Below are positions 21,829-33,240 of a stretch of DNA of 64,000 nucleotides, piece after piece. The notes below the pieces were generated by a model that did no database searches, was not told the DNA's origin, and worked only from the letters and a program-made list of their open reading frames with translations. The DNA comes from Lindgomyces ingoldianus. Lineage: Eukaryota; Ascomycota; Dothideomycetes; Pleosporales; Lindgomycetaceae. The position numbers and the translations under genes are program-made. The number at the start of each line of letters is the position of its first letter. The stretch's first letter is position 1. The stretch spans positions 714,254-778,253 of the forward strand of contig NW_022985186.1 in assembly GCF_010093535.1 (NCBI RefSeq). Direction: 5' to 3'.

Positions 21829-24323
21829 CAGACTGGACAACGATAACGGTATTTTATCGCGATCAATTATTGTTATTGTTGATAAATTATTGTAATTATT
21901 GGACTAAAACAGTATTTTTTACACTAGCGTTAGAATTTTATTAACAAGTAGCCTCTTCTTGTACAAAGACAATTAGACTAAAATCAATCTACTCTATATT
22001 ATACAATAAGTCTAAGGATATCTGTTGTCTTCTAGTCTTGTAATAACTTTCTAACTTTAATTCTATTAAAGTTTAGCCTGTGCTATATCCTAAATAACTA
22101 TATAATAAGCGCTGGAAATTACCTGTTCTAGCTTATTACTTATTACAGGAATTAATAGAACATTAAGAGTAAAAAGAGATAGACACAGCGACCTTTTCTA
22201 TTATATGTCTTAAGTCTACTACTTTATTAGTAATACTATAACTTTGTACAATAGCGTTTCTGCATAATACTTCTTAAATTTATCTTAACTCTATAGCTGC
22301 TAGTTCTTGCAGTGCCTCTAAAGGATCTACTAAAAGGGGCTAAGCTTCTTCTCTGTCTGTATAGAGGTTAATCCTACGTTCTACAAGTTAGCCTAAATAT
22401 TGTACAGAGCAGAGGGCTTATGCAAAGACTTTTAAGAAAATTAATTCTAAAAATGCTTAATTTTCTAATAGTATTTAGATCTCTTCTTAGTTAATTAGCC
22501 TTCCTTATCTTTTAAGAACCTTATATAAACTGTTAGAGGTAAAACACAAGCTGCACTATAGTAAGAAGATATATTAACTTTCTTAATATATTCTTCTAAT
22601 TTAAGAAGCGCATGTTATAGTAAAGCTTAAATTAGCTTAGAAACTTTCTGCTTTTAGAATAAATAAGTATACTTTGAATAAATAAAAAGTAATTATATAA
22701 CTTACTAAAGTGTTCTAAAGCTACTAATAGAATGCTTCTAAACTCTTAGATACTTTTTTAAGTGTTGTATAATCTTTATATAGATGTAGAGTAGCTTCTT
22801 TCAAGATTACAAGATAACTAGAGATTGTACAAAGCTAGTTCTAATCTTCTAGACTAAGAATATCTCTTTTATCTATTATATTAGTATTATAATACTTCTT
22901 AATATATAAAACAAGAGATTTTTTAATAGATTACCTCTAAGCAACATTAAGCGTATTATATACTAGCTGTTCTATCTTATATAATTATTAAAAGAGATTA
23001 TCTGTCTAGCACTTAAAACAAATTCTGTTGTACAACTAGCTAAAGCATAGATATATATAATAAGATTATGCAGCTTGCCTACCTGTTACTTTTATTTAAG
23101 CTTATATTTTATTCTGTCTCTTCTTTGTCTTTTTCTTGTCCTGCTACTCCCCTATAAGCTTATCTTTATTATATAAAGCTATTTCTGCTTTCTTTTTATT
23201 ATTGCTAAAGGGATATGCTTGTATAATAAAGTTAAGAATATGTTCTTAGCAGCAAATATAATTCTAAAAGACATTCTAATTAATCTAGTCTGTTTAGCAA
23301 GATATGCTAATATTATACAATAAAAGTATTATTTATACTAGAATTATTGCTAACAATTGTACTAATTAACTTTATTAAGCTATACCTTTTATTAACTAGA
23401 AGTAAGACTAACTACTAATGTTTGCTACTATAGTCTAGTAATATACAAAGACTAATAAGAATAGTGTAGACTTAGTTACTGTAATTAACAAAGCTTACAT
23501 AGATAGCTAAAAGAAGGTAGTTCTTTAGCAACGCCTAGGTATTAACAGCTAGATAGATTTATATCTGTATACATTAAATTATTCTTTATATAAGGTTCTT
23601 TACTTTTAGAAAGAACTTATGAATCTTTTTTTTATTATATAGTAAGAAGAAGGTCGCTTTGTTAGACTACTTAGATTAAAAGTATAATAAAATTAATAAA
23701 ATTAAAGCTATTTAATAATATAAAGAGAAAGCTAGTATATAATAATTAAATTAATAAAAACTTAGATAACAAACTTTATATTACTTACATAATTGAGTAT
23801 ACGCTAATTAATTTTACAGATCTGCCTCTAATTATACAACAAGTTATAGGCAGCTTTTATTTATAGAATAGAAGCTGTTGCTAGTGTTAGATAAGCTTCT
23901 TTAATTCAAATGTCTTTATAGCGTGTACAAATATAACTTTGTAGTCCTGTAGTTAATGTAGCAGAACCTAATTTATAATATTCGCAACAATATATCTTTG
24001 CTGTCTTTTCTCTTTAGTTTACCTAAATCTTCTTGTACAACAATGTTTATAAATATTTAATGTACAAGGAGATTTAGTATTAGAAATTGTACTCTAAGCA
24101 GTATTAAAAGCACTAGTAAGAGAGTTATTATCTTAATCTTCGCTTTAAACAGATGCAATTATTGTACAAGCAAGGAATTTTACAGAATATTAAAAGAAAA
24201 GTTAATTTGTGCGGCGGCTTACGTTAGCGTATTTTATTGCGATTTATCGCGATAAATATTGTACGATACAATAATCGATATCAGCAATATTTATCGGCGA
24301 TAAATTTATCGTTGCCCAGTCTG
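21829..24323 (-). mobile_element. hAT element 1, RIP-degraded
   Basis: Ends CAGACTGGACAACGATAA (21829) and TTATCGTTGCCCAGTCTG (to 24323) are inverted repeats. The flanking 8-mers GTTCTGGA (21821-21828) and GTTCCGGG (24324-24331) match except at two transition sites, as a mutated 8 bp hAT target duplication would. On the minus strand near 22150 the pieces LLIPVISNKLEQVISSA and DIAQAKL resemble the hAT C-terminal dimerisation block (SIPxMSxxPERVFSxAR). It is very AT-rich with stops in all frames. It separates the two P450 genes. Confidence 0.8.
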
Positions 24324-24484
24324 GTTCCGGGCATTGTAGTACGCACGGACTGTTTCCTCGAGGTGTCATACGACTATAGTCTATATAGTCTAAGCCTAGC
24401 CCACTAGCGTAGATTACCATCACGCATCCCCTCCGTCTCCGTCTGACACGGAGAGTACTGGGACATCTGTAAGTTTCTAATAGC

Positions 24485-24492
24485 TATATAAA
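24485..24492 (+). promoter_or_regulatory. TATA box of P450-2
   Basis: TATATAAA lies 64 bp upstream of the ATG at 24556, in unmutated sequence just right of the hAT element. Confidence 0.5.
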
Positions 24493-24555
24493 ACCCCCCA
24501 GCTTACATCCTCGTTTGACAGAATTTGGATATCTAACCGAAGATAAATAAGCATC

Positions 24556-26511
24556 ATGAACATTATAGCAAGCCAATTTCCATATTCCTGGGCTTTCTCG
24601 GCACTGAGTGTTATCTACGCTATCTTCAAACTCGTGCGCTTTGGTTGCCGTGAGAAGCATCTCCCACCGGGCCCGCCAACTTATCCGATTGTCGGAAATG
24701 CTCACCTTGTCGTTGATAAAAATCTTTACAAGAAGCCAGTACACCCGTTCAAGGCGTTATAATATATAACTAACCAATTCTAGATTCAAGGATTGGAGTG
24801 AACAATATGGAGAAGTGTATTCTCTCAAAATCGGGAGAGGAACAATGATAGTACATAGCAGACGCGCAGTCTACGACCTAATAGATAAGCGAAGCGCATT
24901 ATACTCAGCAAGGCCAGACGATGAGCAGTTTCGCACTGCCTTAAAGAACGAGAACATTGCCAACATGGATGCAGATCCCGGTTGGAGAGCTCAACGGAAA
25001 ATGACTGCGCGCTTCTTAGCACCTTCCAAACTGGATGGCGATCTGGGAAAGATTTCAGAGGCAGAGTACGTGTTGCCCGAATGGGGGGTTCGCGCGAGAA
25101 AGCCCGTGACAGGGTTTTAATTTTCAACCAAAGAAAGGCGATGTTACGGTGCTGACGTTAGGAACAGAGTTACCACCCTAATGCACGATTTACTCGTCTG
25201 CCCTGAAGATTTCAGCAAACATATTGATCGCTCGACTGCTTCATTCTCCGCCATTGCGCTATTTGGGCAGCGTGCGAAATCTCACGATGACTTTTGGGCA
25301 AAAGTAAGCTGACTTCTAGAAGTCATCTGTATGCATTACTGACTAGTTCAGGGCGTCTACAAAGCTATGGAGGCAGTATGAAAAAATCCCCCCGTTCGTG
25401 TGAATTAGAAGCTGAATTTGATAACACAGCTCAACAGAGCTATAAGTCCAGGCACATATTTCCCGTCGGAGCAATTCCCAATCTTCAAATTAATACCCAA
25501 ACGGTGGAACCCCGCACATCTCCGTGCAGAGGAAGGCTTTAGTATACCCACCAAGATATGGACTGAAGCTCGAGAGCGCATCGAGTCGCGTCGCAACCAG
25601 GGCGACAAGCGAGAGTCGCTAATGGACCAGTTGCTCGATGGAAGGACGAAACTTGATGTCCCATTCCATGGAACAAAGCTTGCTAACTTTGTTGGAGCTC
25701 TAATGCAGGGTGCCGCTGAAACTGGTGCCCTCGCCATGCGCACCAACATCATGTTTCTTGCTACCCACCCGTGGGTTCAAGACAAAGCTCAAATCCAGCT
25801 AGATGCACTCTGCGGCGTGGATAGGGTACCTACTTTTGCTGATTTTAAAGACCTGCCATACATTAATTGTATCATGAAAGAAGGTCTACGAATCCGACCC
25901 GTGTAAGCTATTATGTCCCAGAGACCTTCTTCTAACCATTTTTGGTCTTAACCATGTTGTTGTAGAGTTCCTACAGGTATCCCACACCGCTGCAGCCAAG
26001 GCAATTGGTATGAGGGCATGTTGATTGTCAGTTATCTGTAGGCTGGTATTGAGGAAGTGATTGCTGATTAGTATTCTAGCCTAAAGACGCTACCATAATA
26101 ATTCCCCATTGGGCTCTTAGCCACTCTCAATACGATGATCCAGATACCTACAATCCTGATCGCTACCTCAATCACCCGGGTCTCGCTACTGATTACGCTG
26201 GATGCTCAGACTACCAGAACCGCGATCACTACGCTTACGGCGCTGGCCGTCGCATCTGTGCTGGCATCCAGCTCGCTGAGCGTATCCAGTGGCGTATGCT
26301 TGCGCGGTTGCTTTGGGCCTTCCGTATTGAGCACGCAGTTGATGAGAAAACAGGCGAGAAAATAGAGATCGACCCAGAGGCATTTGAGGACAAGCTGATA
26401 GCTGGACCGATGCCATTTCAAGTCCAGTTTACGCCGAGAAGTCAACGGCATGTGGAAGTCATTAAAAGTGAGCTAGAGGATGTGAGTGAGCTCTTGAGGA
26501 AGTGGGAGTAA
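24556..26511 (+). CDS. Cytochrome P450 monooxygenase 2
   Basis: Seven exons: 24556-24738, 24791-25065, 25162-25303, 25352-25375, 25430-25902, 25966-26026 and 26080-26511; 1590 nt, 529 residues. Landmarks: an N-terminal anchor ([15 protein letters not shown]), the proline hinge [15 protein letters not shown] (36-50), WRAQRK (helix C), helix-I GAAET (302-306), K-helix EGLR (359-362), NPDRY (411-415) and heme loop [10 protein letters not shown] with ligand Cys446. The phenylalanine usual at the start of the heme loop is tyrosine. It resembles the fungal O-methylsterigmatocystin oxidoreductase-like group (tentative). Exon 4 is only 24 nt. The first intron's acceptor is uncertain (TCTAG or TTCAAG); the one chosen keeps the frame. 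The frame is intact. Confidence 0.88.
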
Positions 26512-26895
26512 GGGTCGGGTTCAGGGTTCCTCAGCACTCGCGAACATCCATATTTTAGGTCGAGATCTGAGAATATTTGCAGTTACAGATATAGCCGGAT
26601 CCTAGCTAAATGGTGACATATTTCCTTCTCATAGTACACTGCCTGTTTGGTTATCTATTTTACCTGCTGCTTAGGCATTTGCTACCCAGCCCACACCTTT
26701 GCATATAACGACCTGTAGGTACACTTATTTGGCAATTAACTTAATATCTCAGGCCTCTGGTGCTTCTAAATGCTTCACAAAGTAGTTTTAGATTCACCCT
26801 AAGTCCTTTACTTTCATATATTAATTCTTAACCACTGAATCCCTGAGAGTGTCACTGGCTAATATAATGCTTCATCGGCCGGGATGACAAGGGAA
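26512..26895. other. Intergenic, 3' of P450-2
   Basis: No coding signal. Expected to contain the P450-2 terminator and polyadenylation region. Composition becomes more AT-rich towards the TIR element at 26904. Confidence 0.45.
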
Positions 26896-27339
26896 GCTAG
26901 ATAGACGACGCGGCCATCCGTACGTAACAGAGTAGCTTTGAGGCTGTACAGTGTACTGTACAGTTTAAGATGCTTATACGTACTAACTGTACTAAGTAGA
27001 CAAAGGAGGGCAACTAGCAGTACATTGTAACAGGTAAATTAATGGATTATACTATACTATATAGAGTATAACAGGCGGTTTAAAAAGTATCTAACTTTAT
27101 TAAAAAGAAGTAGTAGATGTAAAGGTTAATTAATTCTTTTTCTAAGCTATACTTTTTCCTATTTTAATATACTTAGCTAGCTTAATTAACATACTACTTA
27201 CTACTTTATTATATAGCTAGTTTTTCTATAGCTTTATTGCTTTAATTATTATATATAAAAAGCTGTTTTACACTTACATAAAGTTACTAGAATAGTAAGG
27301 ATATTAAAAGCTACTTTATAAACTGTTAAGTAAAAACTT

Positions 27340-27365
27340 AGCTTTACTACTACTACTACTACTTA
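27340..27365. repeat. (TAC)n microsatellite
   Basis: Seven consecutive TAC/CTA units in AT-rich sequence. Confidence 0.6.
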
Positions 27366-27550
27366 AGTAGTTAATTAGGCAGAGAATTTTTTATATAAAC
27401 ATTTTTAGCTAAAGTATTAAAGTATAGCTTTAATTTATTACTTACTAGCTTTCTTTTCTTCTTATAGTATCTTTTATTATCATGTATAAAACTAAAGTAA
27501 ATGCATAAGCTTATTTAATAGCGCTTATTATAAAATATATATATAAACTT

Positions 27551-27754
27551 CTATAGGCCCTGTATAAAAGGATATTAGAAAACTACTAAGCTAGCTACAG
27601 GGGAGAGGTGCGACTAAATACTTAGGGAAATAGGGGTACAGCAGAGGGCAGGGCAGGGTTAGAGCAAGGTCAAGTTAGGGTTGAGGCTAATACAGGGACC
27701 CTTTAGATTGGTTCTAGGCAACCTAAAATAGAATAATTTATAAGAATTATTACA
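27551..27754 (-). mobile_element. LTR remnant, TGTAAC family, copy 3
   Basis: It matches the right two-thirds of 15726-16032 (ctataggcc to the ttaca end) with many C-to-T and G-to-A changes. The right flank is a C-rich tract (27756-27775) followed by tctttatagactaatagtcc, the same junction as at the window start. On the minus strand this tract is a polypurine tract leading into the LTR. The left third is lost. Confidence 0.65.
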
Positions 27755-28423
27755 CTACCCCCCCCACCCCCTCTCTTTATAGACTAATAGTCCTTATTAG
27801 CAGTAATTTATTCCTAATGTAATAATAGATTTACGCTATGCTGCTATATAAACAACACTAGCTACTAACTAAGAGAACTTAATTTATGTTTTATATTATA
27901 AATTAGCTAATGTAGGTTTACCTTTTTACTACTAAACTACTCTTTCTATTATAACATATTATAGACAGCTTTTAAATCATAACCTTTTAAGTGCTTTGTA
28001 CTTATGTATTATATAAAGGCTTTAACAATGTTAATTTTAAAAAAAAACTAATATAAATAAAAGCAAAGAAATAGTATTATAAGCACACTAAAGATGTTTG
28101 GAGGTAGATTAACTACTTAAGGCTTAAGAAGCAATAACACGCTAAAGGCTTACAGCTAGCAGGTAACATAATAAGAAAGTAATATTATAAGTATATAAGT
28201 ATATTAAACTGCTATATAATAGTGTTGTAGAGTTTAGAAGCAAATTGCTAATAGAACATTTAAAATTAGTATAATTTATATTAATTTTAACTTCTCTAAG
28301 GCCTTTTTACGTTTACTGCGCCTTCTAAACTTTTTACAGCTATGCTGCACCATTTCTTTACTTAAAATCTATATAAACAAGTATAAACAAGTAGTATACA
28401 GATGGCCGCGTTGTCGATAGATA

Positions 28424-29749
28424 CAACAGTAGGGGCACAAAAGGCGTTATAACTCTTCCTGAAATGCCCTAATGGATCTTCCCGCGTTACCATTCCCAGA
28501 GGCATCATCGTAAAAATTCACGCGGTCTACAGTACAGTGCTTATTAAGATAAACTGTCTGCTATGATTTTAGTTAAGGGCTGTAGTAGGATGAAAGTTGA
28601 AAAGGGCTACGATAAATATGAAGTAGAAGAACGGGGACAAGGGCCGATAGATCTTGAAATAAAAAATGCATGAAGTTAAGCGGCGTTGTTATGTGAGCTG
28701 TACAATGCGATCGAGTTCTGTTTTGCGACAATTTTCTCTGCTTACACGGACAGCGTCTCGCAGAATAGTAGTTCCTCAACGATAACGGGTGACAGCAGGC
28801 TGTCAACGAAACTAATCCCGACTTTCAGCCTTTGGCTGTTGGAAACAGCAAAAGAACACCATCTCGCAACATATCACAGCTATTCCTCGAAGTACGAATT
28901 ATAATATTAGCGAATAGAACGTCTTCGTGGGCAGTTAGCTCAGGAATACTTGAGCTCTGCGCGTTCAATCCGCAAACCCCGCCATGTTTCAGACTACCGA
29001 ACGCACGTGTATAGTTGGAATTAATTAACTTTGCCTTTTTTAATTTCTGCGACTTTCCTCGTTATTACCTATCCAGTGTTAAAGCCTGTAATATAGGACC
29101 ATTTTTGCAGGCTGTATGTAATAGCCATGGTGGGTAAATAAAGATGGGCGGGGCTGTGTAAGCATAATGATGTCGGAGAGGGTGTACACTAGGTTTGTGA
29201 GTTTCCGGGTTGAGGTTAGTGGTAGAGATGGGAGGAGCAGTGGTTCAAGATTTTAAGGGATGCGATGTTTGAATTTGATGTTGGTGGGCTTAACCATACA
29301 CAGTTTACGTGAAGCATCTTGTTGTATGTTAATAGCAATAACCACCTTCAACGGATTAGTTAGCAAGATAGTATTTCCATTCTTTAAATTTGCTAGGACG
29401 TAAGTGCTATATCTTTCGTTCTCGAATTGTAATTTATATCACTGTGTCAAATTTTACGCCGCTTGAGTGAGAGAAAAAAAAATAATAGTATTCCAAACCA
29501 GCGCGAATACTCCCCGCAACCCTTACCCAAAATGAACTTGTGGAGTCTAGAAAGGGACAATAAATACCCCTCTTTCATTTATGCCTATCACTCTCGCGTG
29601 ATGTCATGTGTTCGATAACTCGCGTAATCCCGAATCCTTCAACGTCTGGGTCCCGTAATGCGATCCTTCTAACATATTTTATATTAAAACCCGGCATGAG
29701 CCTCGTTCTCTAGAACCTCGGGATTTCCCCACCTCGACTTGTGTGCTAG
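28424..29749. other. Host-like stretch without an assigned gene
   Basis: Normal to moderately AT-rich. A short run at 29610-29655 (DNSRNPESFNVWVP in one frame) could be an upstream exon of the reading frame at 29750-30037, but splice sites are not clear. Otherwise nothing was recognised. Confidence 0.35.
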
Positions 29750-30037
29750 CGGGAGGGGCTCACATTTTGGCCTTATAGTGAAGTAATATTCGACTACATC
29801 TCTGGGTTTGGAGGCAACCGAGTAAATAAGATGACATACCAGGGTAACAGGTATGGGTCACCTATCCGGTCTAGCATCGGTCGGCAATATACCAGATCAG
29901 GAATATATCGGAATATATCCAAAAGGGATTTCGAGGCTATGTTCAGGTTTGTCCAGCGGAACTCACCGGAGAAAGGCACTATAGTTCTTCCCAACAATGT
30001 GGAAATCATTCTCAATTGGTCAGGAGGCATTGAATAG
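29750..30037 (+). CDS. Probable last exon of an unrecognised gene
   Basis: After a possible acceptor (gtgctag, ending 29749) one frame stays open for 95 codons to TAG at 30035. The product begins REGLTFWPYSEVIFDYISG and ends TIVLPNNVEIILNWSGGIE. It is rich in aromatic residues, arginine and glycine and reads like a folded protein. It contains an ATG at 29831, which would give a 68-residue product on its own. No family was recognised and the upstream exon is not established. It could also be a degraded gene end. Confidence 0.35.
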   Translation, partial: REGLTFWPYSEVIFDYISGFGGNRVNKMTYQGNRYGSPIRSSIGRQYTRSGIYRNISKRDFEAMFRFVQRNSPEKGTIVLPNNVEIILNWSGGIE

Positions 30038-30750
30038 CCCTGAGATCAAATATATTTTAGAATTTCGTGAGGCAAAAAATAAGCGTTTCAGCCTTGAGCG
30101 TAATATTAAACGATGTATTTGATTGTCTGAGCCAGCAAAAAAGCCAAGAAGCAGTAGTGAATATAATTTCGAGGCGCACCCAAATCAGCCTCATGAATAC
30201 TGAACCTGAGATCGGAGATCTATTAAAATGTCCAGTTACGCCTAGCAACGTTACTTGATACGAAATTAAATGCAGTTCTAACCAATCAGCAATATACAGA
30301 TGGTGCCTATCTATCTAGCAAGTGATACTGCCGCAGGGAAGAATTCTTTCCGTTTCACTCTTTCCCCTTCCTGTATGAAATTTCTGCTCTTCCAGTACTG
30401 GAATATAGGAATCAACTGGGAATTTTTACAAGTGTGAATGGCTGTGATTCGTTACCTACTAGAAAGTGCCTAATATATTCCCTTATCCGTCACTTACTAC
30501 ATGAGCACACATTTGAAAAATTCCATAAAAGGATTTTCAAGACTGCCTGACACTATCGGTCTCGCAACTTCTACCGAGGGAACCAGAAGGAACTAGGGCA
30601 TCTCACATTCTTCCCTGTCGCGCAGTGTATTGGAGGTCTCCCGACGTAGGATTGCATCCCTTCAATAGTGCAGATTCGTATACTGAACCCAATGTTGCAG
30701 TGTATACTGTCGCTGCTGCAGGATTCTAAGTACAGAGGTGATGTGCGAAC
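30038..30750. other. Intergenic, upstream of the secreted-protein gene
   Basis: No coding frame with recognisable content; a 63-codon frame at 30067-30258 was seen but has no supporting pattern. The region leads into the promoter elements at 30751-30783. Confidence 0.4.
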
Positions 30751-30769
30751 ACACCACCAGGGGTGGTGT
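30751..30769. promoter_or_regulatory. Inverted repeat upstream of the TATA box
   Basis: ACACCACC-agg-GGTGGTGT, perfect 8 bp arms, ending 8 bp before TATAAAA. Its symmetry and position suggest a binding site for a dimeric regulator; the regulator is unknown. Confidence 0.4.
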
Positions 30770-30776
30770 GCAGACA

Positions 30777-30783
30777 TATAAAA
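30777..30783 (+). promoter_or_regulatory. TATA box of the secreted-protein gene
   Basis: TATAAAA about 109 bp upstream of the ATG, followed by a CT- and CA-rich leader (cctgtctctttttctacatc) typical of highly expressed fungal genes. Confidence 0.6.
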
Positions 30784-30885
30784 GAAAGCAGAAACCCGCT
30801 GGGTAAACAGTACCTGATCAAACACATCATCACTCCTGTCTCTTTTTCTACATCTACATCTGAAAACATCTTTCCAAAACCCAAC

Positions 30886-31137
30886 ATGCAGCTCTTCAAG
30901 CTCATCGCCGTAGTCACTGCCACTATCCTCTCCACTACCGAGGCCTGCAAGTGTCTCATCGGTGGTTCTTCAAGTCCGATTGGCACTCACGCTTGCTGCA
31001 ACCAAATTGGCGGAAACTTCCAATTTGGAGATGATTGCCAGGCGAGCTCCATCGCGAACAGTCTAAGCAGTTTCCATTCGTGCTGCCGTGGTATTGGGGG
31101 CCCCTCTGATTGTGGGTGTCCATCTGGTTGCATTTAG
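30886..31137 (+). CDS. Small cysteine-rich secreted protein (candidate effector)
   Basis: A single exon of 83 residues. Residues 1-20 (MQLFKLIAVVTATILSTTEA) form a signal peptide, with likely cleavage before CKC. The 63-residue mature part has ten cysteines in the order CxC, CC, C, CC, CxCxxxC, enough for five disulfides, and is rich in Gly and Ser. Function is unknown; size, secretion signal and cysteine density fit a fungal small secreted protein. The order and spacing do not fit a hydrophobin. ATG at 30886 is preferred over the upstream in-frame start at 30763 because the TATA box and pyrimidine-rich leader lie between them. Neighbours are degraded genes and transposons, a common setting for effector genes. 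Confidence 0.75.
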   Translation: MQLFKLIAVVTATILSTTEACKCLIGGSSSPIGTHACCNQIGGNFQFGDDCQASSIANSLSSFHSCCRGIGGPSDCGCPSGCI

Positions 31138-31143
31138 GTTGAG

Positions 31144-31188
31144 GTAAGTACGTTTCGAATTTGTGAGCTGAATCGGGCATTGTAACAG
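31144..31188 (+). other. Possible 3' untranslated intron
   Basis: GTAAGT donor 7 bp after the stop codon, a gctgaat branch-like sequence and a TAACAG acceptor; 45 bp, the size of other introns in the window. Confidence 0.35.
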
Positions 31189-32039
31189 ATATTGACTACA
31201 TGGAAAGGATTGAGCCCTCTATCACGCACACCGATTCGTTCTCGACCGATAATTGTAGCTTCTTTCAATTGTACCAACTCTCTCCGAACACGCTCTTTTC
31301 GATCTTGCTCCACCCGTCATATGACATTGACTCCTTCAAACTACATCAAGCCAAGTGTTTTATCAATGGTCAAAGTTGGTATGGAACGGGACTTGTTTTG
31401 CCTGTCGTTCGTTGTTCTTGACCCTCCTATGTCAAGATTATTCTACCACATGAGATTGTACATAAAAAAACCCAACTCAAGAAATTGTATACTTGAACGC
31501 AACCATATTACGAGATCGGGCTCATTGTATTTGAAAGTGTCTAATGTTTGTATTCGATGATTATCTGAGTGCAGGTTAAGCTAGTGGGCAGCTGAAATTT
31601 ATCATAGTAACCCTGTGTCCGAGGACTTTTGACTCCTTTTTTAGATGTTCCCCGGAGCCGCTTTTAGAGTCACCTGCTAGCTTTTCTTGTCTAGTTCCTG
31701 CACTACCCCGCAGTGTCTCGTTTCATGCTTCCTGGATTCTAACAACTGAACGATCCCAAAGCTTCCTCTGCTATGCTCACCTCACTAGAATATGGCTTGC
31801 CCTCACTTAAATGCGCGCGATCGCTCGCGCTCTATCAACCAACCATCTTTGCTCGCACCCCATCATGCTATACCGCTTTACTACGGCCCAGGGTCACTGT
31901 GACTCGCCACGAGTTAAAAGGCACGGGGTGAGACGAAAACGTGACCTAGGGTACTCACTCCTGAAAACTCCGCAGCTCCCAATATTTCACTCCATCCACC
32001 AAACGCCCGTTACGTAGTCAATGCAGCGGGGCTACCCAT
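31189..32039. other. Intergenic, no assigned gene
   Basis: Frames at 31192-31560 and 31811-32017 show no recognisable protein content. It probably includes the 3' untranslated region of the secreted-protein gene. Confidence 0.35.
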
Positions 32040-32059
32040 CCGCCATGTTGCCAATGGCT

Positions 32060-33240
32060 CGCGATGCGCATTTTCACGGTGTAGCGCGTGCCAACAAGGT
32101 ACCCTCTCTACCCTCCAACAGACCATTTCGGTTAACCCTCTACCCCAGGCGCCCTCCTGCAGTTCCTCAAACCCTTAATCCCGGAACTCTCCTCCATCCT
32201 ACTAAATTTCCACGCCAAAGTCTTCTCCCGAACACTTCACAGAGGGGCAGGAGGATTTGGTGTGCAAGTTCGAAAACCGTCCCCACCTCGAAGCCAGGCC
32301 CCTCGAGATAACCTTAGGCAAAATAACTCTCCCACTCAAGCAAATCGACCGCAACCGCGACCAGCCCGCACGATGGAACGTCACCCGGGAGGGTGTCAAC
32401 AACTGTAAGAGCAGTAAGGATTAGAAGAACGTGGTGCACATGATGGAAGAATTCTACGATGGCGGCATCAAACTCTGCTCCTTGTGACTGGAGAAAATTA
32501 TGTGAAACAAGAACGAAGCTACAATACTATCTTGTTTTAAGAGCGCTGCAGAGGGCGAGTAAAACAAATCTAAGGACAAAGAATAAGAGTGTGATGTATA
32601 AGGTGATGCAGGGGCTTCATAATAAAGCTGCGAGTAGCCGGTGGGAAGAGGAGATAAGGTGTTGTGTCTGTAGAGCAGGATGTTAAGTTAATAGAGAATA
32701 AAGAGCATTTAGAGGAGACTAGGGTAGGGGCAAAGAATGTTAGAAGCAATCCCCTGGCAATTGCTGTGTTAAAAACTCAACTTAATAGAGAAGATAAGTT
32801 TAGGGAGGCGAGGAAGTATGCTGGGAGGTTGATGGGAGGTGATATATCAGGTGGGTGGAATACAGTATGTCTCGTCTGCTCCCTCTTTCAGATTATGAAG
32901 TTGCTGATGTGAGTTAGACAGAACACACTGCCCGCTGGGCTGAAAGCAATGAACAAGGATCCAACAAGAAATAAAGCAAGAAATTAGTAGGGAAACAAGG
33001 GAATACGTCGTTAATATGAAGAAACGCCTGCTCCACTACTCTATTCTCTAGAATGCCCTCAGAGTTTCTCGCGAGGTGCTTGGTATTGATTTGCTAATAG
33101 TTAAAGAAGTCGAGAAGGTTAATAAGGATCTTAAGACCTAACTAGACAAGGGACTAAAGAAGCTAGACAATGTAGTAAAAAGCGGGTTTAAGGAGAAGAT
33201 TAGCTATGTGGGGTAGGCAATTAAGACATGTGAAAAGTTG
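32060..33240 (+). pseudogene. Degraded protein-coding gene, unrecognised
   Basis: One plus-strand frame from about 32090 to 32487 reads as protein (EDLVCKFENRPHLEARPLEI, PLKQIDRNRDQPARWNVTRE, NVVHMMEEFYDGG). It is broken by TAA/TAG codons at 32176, 32203 and 32423 and a TGA at 32485. Similar charged, leucine-rich pieces continue in shifted frames (FREARKYAGRLMGG near 32800; VKEVEKVNKDLKT near 33110). It looks like a host gene that has decayed by point mutation and frameshift. No family was recognised, and it is possible that two unrelated remnants are joined here. Confidence 0.4.

Larger units (their letters stand above)
26904..28415. mobile_element. Decayed TIR element of about 1.5 kb
   Basis: The left end GACGACGCGGCCATCCGTAC and right end GTATACAGATGGCCGCGTTGTC are inverted repeats. 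Flanking 8-mers GCTAGATA (26896-26903) and GATAGATA (28416-28423) agree at seven of eight positions, which would fit an 8 bp target duplication. The interior is AT-rich and RIP-like with no readable transposase, and it contains the LTR remnant at 27551-27754. Superfamily is undecided. Confidence 0.5.

Noticed and set aside
28930..28985. tRNA-like segment (ggcagttagctcagg ... gttcaatccgc)
   Set aside because: The D-arm-like and T-arm-like words are present, but acceptor and anticodon stems do not pair and the spacing is wrong.
30886..31137. Hydrophobin assignment for the cysteine-rich protein
   Set aside because: Hydrophobins have eight cysteines in C-CC-C-C-CC-C order. Here there are ten in CxC-CC-C-CC-CxCxxxC, and the protein is shorter.
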